Positions 37,027 through 45,887 of a stretch of DNA of 64,000 bases are shown in pieces. The stretch covers positions 4,836,001-4,900,000 of the forward strand of contig NZ_CP152389.1 of the NCBI RefSeq assembly GCF_038806765.1, read 5' to 3'. Numbering within the stretch: position 1 is the stretch's first letter; each line of letters begins with the position of its first letter. The translations under genes were made by a program, and so were the position numbers. The notes beneath the pieces were generated by a model that ran no database searches, was not told where the DNA came from, and saw only the letters and a list, made by a program, of their open reading frames with translations. This DNA comes from Mucilaginibacter sp. CSA2-8R (lineage in GTDB: Bacteria > Bacteroidota > Bacteroidia > Sphingobacteriales > Sphingobacteriaceae).

Positions 37027-37036
37027 AGAATTAAAA

Positions 37037-37426
37037 ATGAAAAAAATATTTTATAAAGGACGGTTTGTATTTATCCCTTTAATGGCTGCAGCATTTTTAT
37101 CGCTGATTAGCTTCATCGTGATGCAGCTTTGGAATAATTTGCTGCCCGAGATACTGCAGGTGCGGACTATTACTTTTTGGCAGGCCATGGGCTTGTTTGT
37201 GCTATGCAAAATTCTGTTTGGGTTTGGCAAGCCGGGCGGCTTTGGCAGGGGCGGGTTTGGGATGCGTGCTAAAATGGCCGAAAGGTTAGAGCAAATGAGC
37301 TCCGAAGAACGGGCACGTTTTCAAGAACAGTTTGGTGATCGCATGTGCCGCAAACGTGGCCGTTGGGGCCGTGCCGACTGGCCAGAAAATGAACTTAAAA
37401 CTGAGGCTGATAAAAATGCACAGTAG
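37037..37426 (+). CDS. Small membrane protein after the ECF sigma gene
   Basis: 129 residues: two membrane helices (residues about 12-34 and 45-64), a glycine-rich GKPGGFGRGGFGMR hinge, and a soluble helix AKMAERLEQMSSEERARFQEQFGDRMCRKRGRWGR. The last part resembles metal-sensing or CpxP-like helical hooks only in composition. It starts 10 bases after the sigma gene. An anti-sigma or sensor role is inference. Confidence 0.7.
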   Translation: MKKIFYKGRFVFIPLMAAAFLSLISFIVMQLWNNLLPEILQVRTITFWQAMGLFVLCKILFGFGKPGGFGRGGFGMRAKMAERLEQMSSEERARFQEQFGDRMCRKRGRWGRADWPENELKTEADKNAQ

Positions 37427-37440
37427 TTTAAGACTGCTAT

Positions 37441-37506
37441 ATGCCAGTTGCAAGAAGCAGGTGTACAAACTGCTTACGACTTTGCCCTACTTTTCGCAAC
37501 TGGCAT
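37441..37506. terminator. Nested hairpins between convergent genes
   Basis: ATGCCAGTTGC (37441-37451) pairs perfectly with 37496-37506; inside, AAGCAG (37455-37460) pairs with 37470-37475. The structure fills the gap between the convergent ends at 37426 and 37526. It has no strong U-tract, so a bidirectional terminator is only the likeliest use. Confidence 0.5.
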
Positions 37507-37525
37507 TTAATGTGTTGAGCAGCGT

Positions 37526-39076
37526 TTAAGCCATTATTTTGGCAGCGGCAACAACGCAGTTAATCCCATCAATAGCGGCCGAGATGATACCCCCGGCATA
37601 ACCGGCTCCCTCACCGCAGGGATATAAACCCTGTATTTGCGGATGCTGCAAGGTTTCGCGGTCGCGGGGTATTTTTACCGGCGATGAAGTGCGCGACTCT
37701 ACACCTACCAATAAGGCTTCGTTAGTATAATACCCTTTCATTTTACGACCAAAGGCAGGTAATGCTTTCTGTAAACGCTTATGTATCCAGCTGGGCAGCA
37801 CTTCTTTTAAATCGGTACTGGCAACGCCCGGCAAATAAGAGTTTTTAGGTATATCGGCAGATATGCGTCCTTCTACAAAATCAATCATACGCTGGCCCGG
37901 AGCCACCAGGTTACCGCCACCCGCAGCAAATGCCAACTGTTCAACCTGCTGCTGAAATTTTAACAATTTAAACGGATCGCTTTCATCACCCGCTACATCC
38001 TCCAAATTAATTTGCACTACGGTACCCGAGTTGGCGAAGGGGTTATTCCGTTTAGACGGACTCCAGCCGTTTACTACAATCTCGCCCGGCTCAGTTGAGC
38101 ATGGGGCAATGATGCCGCCTGGGCACATGCAGAACGAAAATACCCCGCGGTCGTCTACCTGCTCCACCAAACTGTAATAAGATGGCGGCAGGTACGGGCC
38201 ACGCACATCACAATGATATTGCGCTTTATCTATAATATGCTGCGGATGCTCGATGCGCACCCCTAAGGCAAAAGGCTTGGCTTCAATTAGAATATTCTGG
38301 CGCTGCAGCATTTCAAACACATCGCGGGCTGAGTGCCCGGTGGCTAAAATGACAGCCGCGCCATTAATGGTTTCGCCGGAGGCGGTTTTAACACCAGTGA
38401 TTTTACCGAAGCTGATATTTAATTCGGTTACCTTGGTATCAAAAAGTATTTCGCCGCCTGCGTTTAAAATGGTTTCGCGCATGGCCGTGATAATTTGCGG
38501 CAATTTATTGGTACCGATGTGCGGCCGGGCATCTACCAAAATATCTTCGTCGGCACCATGCGCTACAAACATTTGCAGTACCTGGTTAACATCACCGCGC
38601 TTAGTAGACCGGGTGTACAATTTACCGTCGGAATAAGTACCGGCCCCGCCCTCGCCAAAACAGTAGTTTGACTCGGGATTTACCAACCCTTGCTTATTAA
38701 TATTGGCTAAATCGCGGCGGCGCTGTTTTACATCCTTACCGCGCTCAATAATAATAGGTTTAAACCCCGACAGCACACACTGCAAAGCGGCAAAAATACC
38801 GGCCGGACCGGCACCCACAATAATAATGGGCTTTTTATCTTTTACGTTGGGATAATCAATGTTAAAATTAACTGGTGCTGCGAGTTCATCCACAAATACC
38901 TGTAAGTGCATACGGTAAACTACCTTGCGCCCACGGGCATCAATAGAACGTTTGCGGATTTTTATGGCCTGAATGCGTTTAAGCGGAAGCTTAAGCTGTT
39001 GAGCAGCCATTGCTTTTAAGGCTTCTTCATTTTCGTGTTCCTCGGGCAGGCACACTACTTCAATCTCTTTCATCAT
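37526..39076 (-). CDS. FAD-dependent dehydrogenase (COG2509 type)
   Basis: 516 residues from ATG 39076 (a TTG at 39121 opens the same frame but lies within the promoter). A ferredoxin-like N-terminal domain (to about residue 90) with the IKIRKRSIDARGRKVVYRMHLQVFV strand precedes the Rossmann FAD loop IIIVGAGPAGIFAALQ. SNYCFGEGGAGTYSDGKLYTR and the C-terminal GLYPCGEGAGYAGGIISAAIDG are the family signatures. The physiological substrate is unknown. Confidence 0.85.
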   Translation of the reverse strand: MMKEIEVVCLPEEHENEEALKAMAAQQLKLPLKRIQAIKIRKRSIDARGRKVVYRMHLQVFVDELAAPVNFNIDYPNVKDKKPIIIVGAGPAGIFAALQCVLSGFKPIIIERGKDVKQRRRDLANINKQGLVNPESNYCFGEGGAGTYSDGKLYTRSTKRGDVNQVLQMFVAHGADEDILVDARPHIGTNKLPQIITAMRETILNAGGEILFDTKVTELNISFGKITGVKTASGETINGAAVILATGHSARDVFEMLQRQNILIEAKPFALGVRIEHPQHIIDKAQYHCDVRGPYLPPSYYSLVEQVDDRGVFSFCMCPGGIIAPCSTEPGEIVVNGWSPSKRNNPFANSGTVVQINLEDVAGDESDPFKLLKFQQQVEQLAFAAGGGNLVAPGQRMIDFVEGRISADIPKNSYLPGVASTDLKEVLPSWIHKRLQKALPAFGRKMKGYYTNEALLVGVESRTSSPVKIPRDRETLQHPQIQGLYPCGEGAGYAGGIISAAIDGINCVVAAAKIMA

Positions 39077-39108
39077 AACCGTAAGCCGGGTTTTTATCCC
39101 GGACGGTG

Positions 39109-39116
39109 CAAAGATA
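39109..39116 (-). promoter_or_regulatory. -7 promoter box of the FAD dehydrogenase gene
   Basis: Minus strand TATCTTTG, 32 bases before ATG 39076. It supports the shorter start because the alternative TTG (39121) would lie upstream of the box. Confidence 0.5.
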
Positions 39117-39275
39117 AACAATGTTATGGTGTCATTAAAACGTTCGGCCCTGTACGTTCAATGTTCGGTAACGAACACTTGCATATCACTTAAAATATTT
39201 AACAACTTGATTATCATTAATTTAAAAACATGGTGCCAAAGTTGGCATAAGCTTACCAACTTATAATATAAAGCC

Positions 39276-39836
39276 ATGATTATTGAGAACAGCTTAAACA
39301 GGATATGGGAAGGATGCTTACAGCAAGACCGCAAATCACAAGAATCATTATATAAAGTTTTAGCTGCGCGTATGCTGGCCGCCTGCATGCGCTATGCTAC
39401 CGACCGCGACGAGGCTGAAGACATTATGCAGGAAGGTTTTATTAAGGTTTTTACCTCGATGCATAAATACCGTAACGAAGGCAGCCTGGAAGGATGGATT
39501 CGCCGTATTATGGTACACACCGCCATATCTCGCTTTCGTAAACAAAAACCCATGTTATTAACCGATGCATTGCCCGAAGGTGTAACCTTAAATATGAGCT
39601 ATACTGAGCAAGGCCTGGAAGCTAAAGAACTGCTGAACATGATTAGCGAACTGCCAAGCAACTACCGTAACGTATTTAACCTGTATGCTATTGAAGGTTA
39701 CTCGCACCAGGAAATTGGCGAAACCCTGGGCATTACCGAACTGGTATCGCGCACAACTTTGCATCGTGCCAGAGGCGTGTTAAAAGAAAAACTTAACCGT
39801 ATTAAAAGTTATGAATACCACTGCATGGCCAGCTAA
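39276..39836 (+). CDS. ECF sigma factor
   Basis: 186 residues. Region 2: MLAACMRYATDRDEAEDIMQEGFIKVFTSMHKY, EGSLEGWIRRIMVHTAISRFRKQ; region 4: LPSNYRNVFNLYAIEGYSHQEIGETLGITELVSRTTLHRARGVLKEKL. It resembles the Bacteroidota sigma factors that lack a FecR partner; no anti-sigma gene adjoins. Upstream, 39141-39176 contains three GTTC motifs. Confidence 0.9.
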   Translation: MIIENSLNRIWEGCLQQDRKSQESLYKVLAARMLAACMRYATDRDEAEDIMQEGFIKVFTSMHKYRNEGSLEGWIRRIMVHTAISRFRKQKPMLLTDALPEGVTLNMSYTEQGLEAKELLNMISELPSNYRNVFNLYAIEGYSHQEIGETLGITELVSRTTLHRARGVLKEKLNRIKSYEYHCMAS

Positions 39837-39845
39837 AATATGCCG

Positions 39846-40469
39846 CTAATGTTCAACATGAATCTGGTTTTTCAGTGCTTGCTGATGACAATTATTGATA
39901 TGTTGCACCAATTGCTCGAAAGGCTTTTCGCCAGCCGTGCCGCAATCAAATAAGTGAATAAAAGCCGATGGCTTTAAACTTTCAAAGTAATCAATCAGCG
40001 TGCAAGCATACACAATCTGGCAGGGGCCTTTAATATGTTTTATTAAACGCTCAATTCCTTTTTCGATGCCTACGCTTGTCGCATGATTAGAAATCAACTC
40101 CCCTTGTGGAAAAACCACCACTAAATTTTCGGGTGTGTTTAATAAATCAGCAGCATAGTGTAATGATTTCAGCATCTCCCGCGTCCCCTTTTCAATCGAG
40201 AAACCACCGAACAAATTAAACAGCATCCGCTTTTCGAGATGATCGTGCTGCATCATAATATACAGCTTACGCTTCAGGTGCCAATAGGCTAAATAGTTAC
40301 CAAAAAAACCATCCCACCAACTAAAATGATTGCAAAGTAACAACACCGAATGCCCCGGTTTTGGCTCAAAAGGGGTAACTACAATGCGGTTAAATGCCTT
40401 GCGCATGCGGTAGCGCATATACTTGGCAAACCAGTTACTAAATAAATCGTTGCGGCGTGCGGGTATCAT
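39846..40469 (-). CDS. PlsC-like acyltransferase
   Basis: 207 residues. Acyltransferase motif I NHFSWWDG (HxxxxD form, near residue 48) and motif III VVVFPQGEL. Short for a phospholipid acyltransferase and without a clear membrane anchor. Its ATG overlaps the hydrolase stop by 4 bases and the two follow a carotenoid-desaturase-like gene, so acylation of a pigment or lipid intermediate is possible; this is inference. Confidence 0.82.
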   Translation of the reverse strand: MIPARRNDLFSNWFAKYMRYRMRKAFNRIVVTPFEPKPGHSVLLLCNHFSWWDGFFGNYLAYWHLKRKLYIMMQHDHLEKRMLFNLFGGFSIEKGTREMLKSLHYAADLLNTPENLVVVFPQGELISNHATSVGIEKGIERLIKHIKGPCQIVYACTLIDYFESLKPSAFIHLFDCGTAGEKPFEQLVQHINNCHQQALKNQIHVEH

Positions 40470-41287
40470 AGTTTACAGTTTACCAGGTATTCATCTAATT
40501 GCGGCGTAACCAGCCAATGCCCCTGCGGCACCTCGTGTACCTGCGGACTTTGAAGCTTACTTATAAAATTGGCGGCGGAGCTTACCGGGAATAGCATATC
40601 AAACTTACCGAACACAAGGTGGCATTTGATGTTATATTGATTAATTAAACCCGTTATTTTAACCACATCGGGCTGCAACTGTTTGATGTGATTTAAAGTG
40701 TAATACACATCCTGCCGCTTTTGCGGTGTGTCCATTTCACTGTAAGCTATCTTGTAAAGACTCTCGTCAATAAACTTTACCCGTTTTAAACCCTTCAGCA
40801 CACCCGGAGCCAGCCATTTACTTTTGGTAACGGTTTTAAAAAGATACTTACCGGCCGGGTTATGCATTAAAAACCTAAAGCCTTTGTATACCGATAGTCC
40901 ATCGGGTGCCATCAGGATAATTTCGTCAATCCACTCAGCAAATTCTTCAATTAATATCAAAGCTAGGTTGGCCCCAATCGAATAGCCCATCAAACTAATG
41001 CGCTGCAGACCGCCATGCTGGTTAAACCAGGCCTGCAAGTAAGCTCGCATCAACTCCCTGGGCATTCCGGATAATATCTGTTGCTCGGTCCAGCTATTTA
41101 ACTGGGTTTGCCCATGAAAAAAATGGTCAAAACTGTACACCCGGTATTTGCTGAGTACTGATTTTTGTAACACCTCGAACTGCCGCCCCGTCATGCCATA
41201 ACCATGAAAAGCCAGCATAGGCTTATTGCCGGTGCCATATTCGTGGTAATGAATTTGTCCTAATTCGGGTAGTTGTAAAAAAGCCAT
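40466..41287 (-). CDS. Alpha/beta hydrolase
   Basis: 273 residues from ATG 41287. Oxyanion region AFHGYGMTGRQFEVL, nucleophile elbow GYSIGA with serine near residue 102, acid and histidine at KFDMLFP and VPQGHWLV. Fold and triad are clear; substrate is not. Between the desaturase-like gene (85 bases upstream) and the acyltransferase, all on one strand. Confidence 0.85.
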   Translation of the reverse strand: MAFLQLPELGQIHYHEYGTGNKPMLAFHGYGMTGRQFEVLQKSVLSKYRVYSFDHFFHGQTQLNSWTEQQILSGMPRELMRAYLQAWFNQHGGLQRISLMGYSIGANLALILIEEFAEWIDEIILMAPDGLSVYKGFRFLMHNPAGKYLFKTVTKSKWLAPGVLKGLKRVKFIDESLYKIAYSEMDTPQKRQDVYYTLNHIKQLQPDVVKITGLINQYNIKCHLVFGKFDMLFPVSSAANFISKLQSPQVHEVPQGHWLVTPQLDEYLVNCKL

Positions 41288-41371
41288 CAACTGGCAATTA
41301 TAATGATTGCGTCCGACTTTTTATCTATTCGCAGCTTTTATTCGATTTATGTACCCGTCTGCAATAATGCC

Positions 41372-42841
41372 TTAAACCCAATCGCTAACAATTTTGGCCG
41401 ACAACAACGCCAGCGGTATGCCGCCACCGGGGTGCACACTGCCTCCGCAAAAATACAGGTTCTTGATTTTAGCCGACCGGTTGGCATGGCGCAAAAAAGC
41501 CGCAAACTGGCTGTTTGAGCTGGTGCCATATAATGAGCCTTGATAAGATGATGTGCGGCTTTCTATACTCCGCGGGTCTAAAATACTTTCGTCAACAATC
41601 AGCGGGGCAATGTCTTGGCCCAACTGGTGCGAGAGCTTTTTGATAATGTTACGCCGGGCATCGGCAATCAGGCTTTCCCAGTCCTGTCCAGTGTTAGCCG
41701 GCACGTTAATCATCACGAACCAGTTTTCGCATCCGGATGGCGCATCACTGGTTTCGTATTTAGAACTGATATTGAGATACACCGTTGGGTCGTGGTAAAT
41801 AGTTTTCTGTTTCCAGATGGCATTAAACTCCGCCTCATAATCGGCACTAAAAAGTATGTTGTGCAAATCAAGTTCCGCAAATTGTTTGCGGATACCCCAA
41901 TAAAAAATCAAAGCTGAGCTGCTGCGCTCCTGGTTTAATATTTTTTCGGGAAAAAGATTGGGATGCTTGCTTAGCAGTTTGCGATAGGTAAACCAAACAT
42001 CCATATTGGAGATTACTATATCAGCCGTCATAAACTTACCGGCAACTGTAATACCGGCAGCTTTGCGTTTCTCAAGCACAATCTCTTCTACAACTGCTCC
42101 AAAATTAAACTTCACGCCTAAATCCTGAGCTAATTTAACCAGGCTTGTGGTAATGCTGTACATGCCGCCCTCCGGAAAGTAAGCGCCAAAATATTGTTCT
42201 AAGTGAGGGATAACATTTAAAGTAGCAGGTGCCTGGTAAGGGTTAGACCCGTTGTAAGTGGCATAACGGTTAAAAAATTGCACCAGCCGTTTGTCTCCAA
42301 AAAAGCTTTCGTTGGCCTTGTTCATACTCCTGAAAGCATCAATCTGAAAAAATCGAAGTATCGACTTAACCGTATTCAAGCTTAAATAAGTTTTTAAGCG
42401 GTGCAACGATTGCTCCAGAAACACATGATTAGTGATTTCGTAAATGCGGCGACTATTTTGCGAATACTTTTGTAATGATGCGGCAGGCTCGCCGGTTTGT
42501 TTGTTTACTTCGTTAACCAGTTTGCCGGGGTCGGCATAAGCGTTGATGCGAGTACCGTCGTCAAAAAAATAACGACAAACGGTATCCAGTTTTTGGTATC
42601 TGAAATAGTCCGTCGGGTTTTTACCGGCCAATGTAAATAATTCATCTACATATTGAGGCATGGTAAACAAACTTGGGCCGGCATCAAAACGGTAACCTCC
42701 CTGTTCAAACTCGGATAATTTGCCACCCGCATAATGATTGGCTTCATATACTTCAACAGCGTAACCTTTAACAGCTAAGCGTATAGCCGTAGCTATTCCG
42801 GCTATACCGGCACCAATAATCAGGGCTTTTTGTTGAGGCAT
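41372..42841 (-). CDS. Carotenoid desaturase-like FAD oxidoreductase, CrtD type
   Basis: 489 residues. FAD loop IIGAGIAGIATAIRL (residues 8-22), then GGKLSEFEQGGYRFDAGPSLFTMPQYVDELF, a middle part with TYNGSNPYQAPATLNVIPHLEQYFGAYFPEGGMY, and the C-terminal FCGGSVHPGGGIPLALLSAKI FAD-binding block of the CrtI superfamily. Length and the FFDDGTRINAYAD segment suit Bacteroidota 1-hydroxycarotenoid 3,4-desaturases (CrtD), but CrtI or CrtO-like roles cannot be excluded. A true crtI is at 1-836. Confidence 0.75.
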   Translation of the reverse strand: MPQQKALIIGAGIAGIATAIRLAVKGYAVEVYEANHYAGGKLSEFEQGGYRFDAGPSLFTMPQYVDELFTLAGKNPTDYFRYQKLDTVCRYFFDDGTRINAYADPGKLVNEVNKQTGEPAASLQKYSQNSRRIYEITNHVFLEQSLHRLKTYLSLNTVKSILRFFQIDAFRSMNKANESFFGDKRLVQFFNRYATYNGSNPYQAPATLNVIPHLEQYFGAYFPEGGMYSITTSLVKLAQDLGVKFNFGAVVEEIVLEKRKAAGITVAGKFMTADIVISNMDVWFTYRKLLSKHPNLFPEKILNQERSSSALIFYWGIRKQFAELDLHNILFSADYEAEFNAIWKQKTIYHDPTVYLNISSKYETSDAPSGCENWFVMINVPANTGQDWESLIADARRNIIKKLSHQLGQDIAPLIVDESILDPRSIESRTSSYQGSLYGTSSNSQFAAFLRHANRSAKIKNLYFCGGSVHPGGGIPLALLSAKIVSDWV

Positions 42842-42845
42842 TGGG

Positions 42846-42853
42846 CAAATATA
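42846..42853 (-). promoter_or_regulatory. -7 promoter box of the crtD-like gene
   Basis: Minus strand TATATTTG with only 4 bases to the ATG at 42841; the transcript would start at or just inside the start codon. The box abuts the terminator of the gene upstream. Confidence 0.5.
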
Positions 42854-42867
42854 GATTACTGCGCAAC

Positions 42868-42901
42868 AAAAAAGCAGAACCTATTGTAGTTCTGCTTTTT
42901 T
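42868..42901 (-). terminator. Terminator of the DJ-1/PfpI gene
   Basis: AAAAAAGCAGAAC (42868-42880) and 42889-42901 pair perfectly over 13 bases around an 8-base loop; on the minus strand the hairpin ends in six T. Confidence 0.88.
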
Positions 42902-42940
42902 GAAAAAATCCGTTTCAATATTAGTTTACACTAATTACCA

Positions 42941-43501
42941 TTAGCTATGGGCAGCATCATGCACGCCTTCGCCAATTTCCTCAATTGTTTTTTTGTTAAA
43001 CGCTTCCAAGTCGGCCGGTGTACGGCTGGTTACTAAGCCTTTATCGGTTACAACTTCTTCATCAACCCACTCGGCACCGGCATTTTTCAAATCGGTTTGC
43101 AGTGATGGGTATGATGTTAGCTTGCGCCCTTTTATCATGCCGGTTTCAATCAGCATTTGCGGACCGTGGCATATAGCTGCTACAGGTTTACTTTCGTCTA
43201 AAAACGCAGATACAAATGCCACTGCATCTTTATTTTGGCGTAATTTATCCGGGTTTAATACACCGCCGGGTAACACCAGGGCATCATAATCATCCGGGCT
43301 TACATCACTCAGCACTTTATCAACGTCTACTTCAATACCCCAATGGTCTTGGTCCCACGCCTTAATTTTTCCGCCTTTAGGCGATATAATGTGTACGGTG
43401 GCACCAGCGGCCAGCAAAGCCTCTTTCGGACTGGTTAACTCCACCTGCTCAAATCCCTCTTCAGTCAGGATAGCTACTTTACGGTTACTTAAATTTGCCA
43501 T
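42941..43501 (-). CDS. DJ-1/PfpI family protein (YhbO-like)
   Basis: 186 residues from ATG 43501 (MANLSNRKVAIL); earlier in-frame starts at 43534 and 43558 look less likely. Nucleophile elbow AAICHGPQML with the reactive cysteine, the acidic E in EGFEQVEL near residue 20, and YDALVLPGGVLNPDKLR. Members detoxify glyoxal adducts or act as stress chaperones. Divergent orientation is not seen; the LysR gene upstream is on the same strand, 82 bases away. Confidence 0.9.
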   Translation of the reverse strand: MANLSNRKVAILTEEGFEQVELTSPKEALLAAGATVHIISPKGGKIKAWDQDHWGIEVDVDKVLSDVSPDDYDALVLPGGVLNPDKLRQNKDAVAFVSAFLDESKPVAAICHGPQMLIETGMIKGRKLTSYPSLQTDLKNAGAEWVDEEVVTDKGLVTSRTPADLEAFNKKTIEEIGEGVHDAAHS

Positions 43502-43583
43502 TTCTTTTGTCAATTTAATGATGCTCTTCTGCATCGTCCTTAATACTACATCAGGCAAAATGTAAAGTTTTCAGAAATTTAAT

Positions 43584-44477
43584 TTAATGGTGTTGCAACG
43601 CGTAATTCATAAAATTGCTGGTTAACCCATAATCTTCGGTTCCTTTACGACGGATAAAATAAAAGTTACGGGTAATTTTTAGCCCTTCTATCGGAACCTC
43701 TACCAAATCACCTTCGGCCAGCTCGCGCACAATGGATGGGCGCGGCATAAAACCAAGACACTGGTCGGCCAGCAAAAAGTTTTTCAATGCTTCTGTTCCT
43801 CCCAATCTTATTTTTACCAAAAGTTCGGCAGGCTTAATATGATGATCGGCTAAAGCTTTCAACAATGCATTCAATGTTCCCGATCCGCGCTCGCGCAAGG
43901 CCAAGGGTGTTTTCAAAAACTGCTTTAAGGTTAATGATTTGCCCGAAAGCGGACTTTTAGCCGAACATACCGGTATTACCTCATCGCTCATAAAAGGCTG
44001 ATAAGATACGTTGGTTAACTTATTATCTACCTCAATAATTCCGATATCTACCTCGTGATTTAATAAAGCGTTAAGTATATATTCTGAATTACGATTTACT
44101 AATTGCACCCCTACGCTGGCGTATTGCCGCTGAAAACCGGACAAAATAGGTGGTAATATATATAAAGCAATAGTAGTACTTGCTCCTAAGCGCAAATGCC
44201 CAGCAGCCTGGGCCTGGTTACTCAATACTGATAAATCATATTCGGCCTTGCGCTCAATCTCGGTAGCCTGCAACAAATACTCATTCAACTTTTTACCGGC
44301 TTCGGTTAAAATAATGCTGTTGCCCCGGCGTTCAAACAGGGGTAATTTATACTGGTCTTCAAGTGCTTTGATATGCTTGCTGATGGCCGGCTGGGTAATA
44401 AACAGCACCTGGGCTGCTTTTGAGAAACTCAAATTGGCAGCAACTTCTAAAAACACACGATGAGCAAAGGATATCAT
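43584..44477 (-). CDS. LysR-family transcriptional regulator
   Basis: 297 residues. N-terminal winged helix-turn-helix (LEVAANLSFSKAAQVLFITQPAISKHIKALEDQYKLPLFER), linker helix, then a periplasmic-binding-like effector domain (LRLGASTTIALYILPPIL, VDIGIIEVDNKL). The chain resembles CysL/YeiE-type regulators. Targets are unknown; the neighbouring DJ-1 gene is a candidate. Confidence 0.92.
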   Translation of the reverse strand: MISFAHRVFLEVAANLSFSKAAQVLFITQPAISKHIKALEDQYKLPLFERRGNSIILTEAGKKLNEYLLQATEIERKAEYDLSVLSNQAQAAGHLRLGASTTIALYILPPILSGFQRQYASVGVQLVNRNSEYILNALLNHEVDIGIIEVDNKLTNVSYQPFMSDEVIPVCSAKSPLSGKSLTLKQFLKTPLALRERGSGTLNALLKALADHHIKPAELLVKIRLGGTEALKNFLLADQCLGFMPRPSIVRELAEGDLVEVPIEGLKITRNFYFIRRKGTEDYGLTSNFMNYALQHH

Positions 44478-44496
44478 ACAAACAGCAATGTTAAAT

Positions 44497-44504
44497 CAAA
44501 ATTA
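44497..44504 (-). promoter_or_regulatory. -7 promoter box of the LysR gene
   Basis: Minus strand TAATTTTG, 19 bases before ATG 44477. It shares the 116-base divergent region with the GT87 promoter. Confidence 0.45.
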
Positions 44505-44562
44505 TGTTATTTAAACCGTAACGCGTAGCAACAATCATACAAGGGCATAAACACCTTATAAC

Positions 44563-44570
44563 TACCTTTG
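44563..44570 (+). promoter_or_regulatory. -7 promoter box of the GT87 gene
   Basis: Exact TACCTTTG, 23 bases before ATG 44594; the same octamer as in the rRNA promoters. Confidence 0.5.
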
Positions 44571-44593
44571 CCATACTTTTCCTTAAAACATTC

Positions 44594-45823
44594 ATGCAGC
44601 TCCATAAACGCCACCTTACGCTACTGCTTGCAGTTATATCTGTCGCTTTTATATTTATATCATACCAGCGCGGTATGAAGGCCGATGTTGCCGGCGACTA
44701 TTATATTTACTGGCAAACCGGCAAGCATTTTTTAAGTGGCGAAAAATTATACACACCAGGTTTAGTTGATGGTGGTTTTACCTACCCACCTTTCGCAGCT
44801 TTGTTTTTCAGCCTGTTTTCTGCTTTTCCGTTTCATATTTCGGCTTTTGTGTTTACTTACCTGGTTAATTACGGTTTGTGGATGGCATCAATTTTTCTGA
44901 CTAAAAACATTTTTGAGCTATATTATCCTCAAAGCAATACCACCTGGCCTTTAATCTTAGCCTTTCTGTTTTCCATCGGTTTTTACTGGCACAATTACAT
45001 ATGGATGAATGCCAATTTACCGGTGTTGTGCTTAACGCTGCTGGGCATAAGGCATTATCAACAAAAAAAATTTGGCCTCAGTTATGTGTTTTTTATGGCC
45101 GGAACCTTTTTTAAAATTACTCCGGTACTGTTCCTGGCTTTTGCAGCCATTAAACGCGGGCCTAAAGACTGGCCTAAAATTATACTTATCGCCTTACCAT
45201 TTATCATTATACCTGCCTTGTTAAGAGGTTGGCCCACCGGACTTAACGACTGGCAAGGTTACTACGCAGCTTTTGTTGCACCATTTTCGAAAGGACAGAT
45301 TGACGAAAATATTATAAGTCTGGGTATACCGGCCCTGCTCGAAAAGCTGGATACCGGCAATGCAGCCGTCGGGTTGTCGCCTTTATTTCACTTATCGCCA
45401 AGCATTTTAAAAACTATTATTTTATACTTTCAGATAATTGTGATGGGGGCATTAACTGCCAAGTTTGTTTACGACCGGTATGTTAAAAAAGAAGAAGCAT
45501 TTTCGGCGGCAGATTACAGCCTTATTTTTTTAGTTACACTTTTACTGCCCGGCCGGGTGTGGGCACACCACCACGTTTGTGCTATTTTTATTTACACCTA
45601 TGTTTTCCATACCTTAATACACGAAAAGCGAACTGTGCTACTCGTTGTCACCTGCGTACTTTGCCTGCTTACCGATGTAATTTCGAAAGCCATTATTGGC
45701 CAAACGTTAACTGATGTCTTTAAATTTTACAGCTTCATCACAGTGGTGATGATTTGGATGTTCATCTTATGCATAACACTTAATATGCCTGGCAAACGCA
45801 AATATGCCTTAAGCGCTGTTTAA
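44594..45823 (+). CDS. Glycosyltransferase family 87 (DUF2029) membrane protein
   Basis: 409 residues, about ten membrane helices. The first periplasmic loop has the family acid residue and proline motif: DVAGDYYIYWQTGKHFLSGEKLYTP then GGFTYPPFAALFF. GT87 enzymes (mannosyl- or arabinosyltransferases such as PimE in mycobacteria) use polyprenyl-phosphate sugars. The product in Bacteroidota is unknown. Single gene. Confidence 0.83.
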   Translation: MQLHKRHLTLLLAVISVAFIFISYQRGMKADVAGDYYIYWQTGKHFLSGEKLYTPGLVDGGFTYPPFAALFFSLFSAFPFHISAFVFTYLVNYGLWMASIFLTKNIFELYYPQSNTTWPLILAFLFSIGFYWHNYIWMNANLPVLCLTLLGIRHYQQKKFGLSYVFFMAGTFFKITPVLFLAFAAIKRGPKDWPKIILIALPFIIIPALLRGWPTGLNDWQGYYAAFVAPFSKGQIDENIISLGIPALLEKLDTGNAAVGLSPLFHLSPSILKTIILYFQIIVMGALTAKFVYDRYVKKEEAFSAADYSLIFLVTLLLPGRVWAHHHVCAIFIYTYVFHTLIHEKRTVLLVVTCVLCLLTDVISKAIIGQTLTDVFKFYSFITVVMIWMFILCITLNMPGKRKYALSAV

Positions 45824-45887
45824 AATTGATTATAAAGTTTTGTAAATTATTCTATTTTGCAGCGCTGATTTATTGATTTGACCTGCT

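Noticed and set aside
41372..42841. Second copy of crtI
   Set aside because: Length and the N-terminal and middle segments differ from the crtI at 1-836; it fits a CrtD-like branch better, though the exact reaction stays open.
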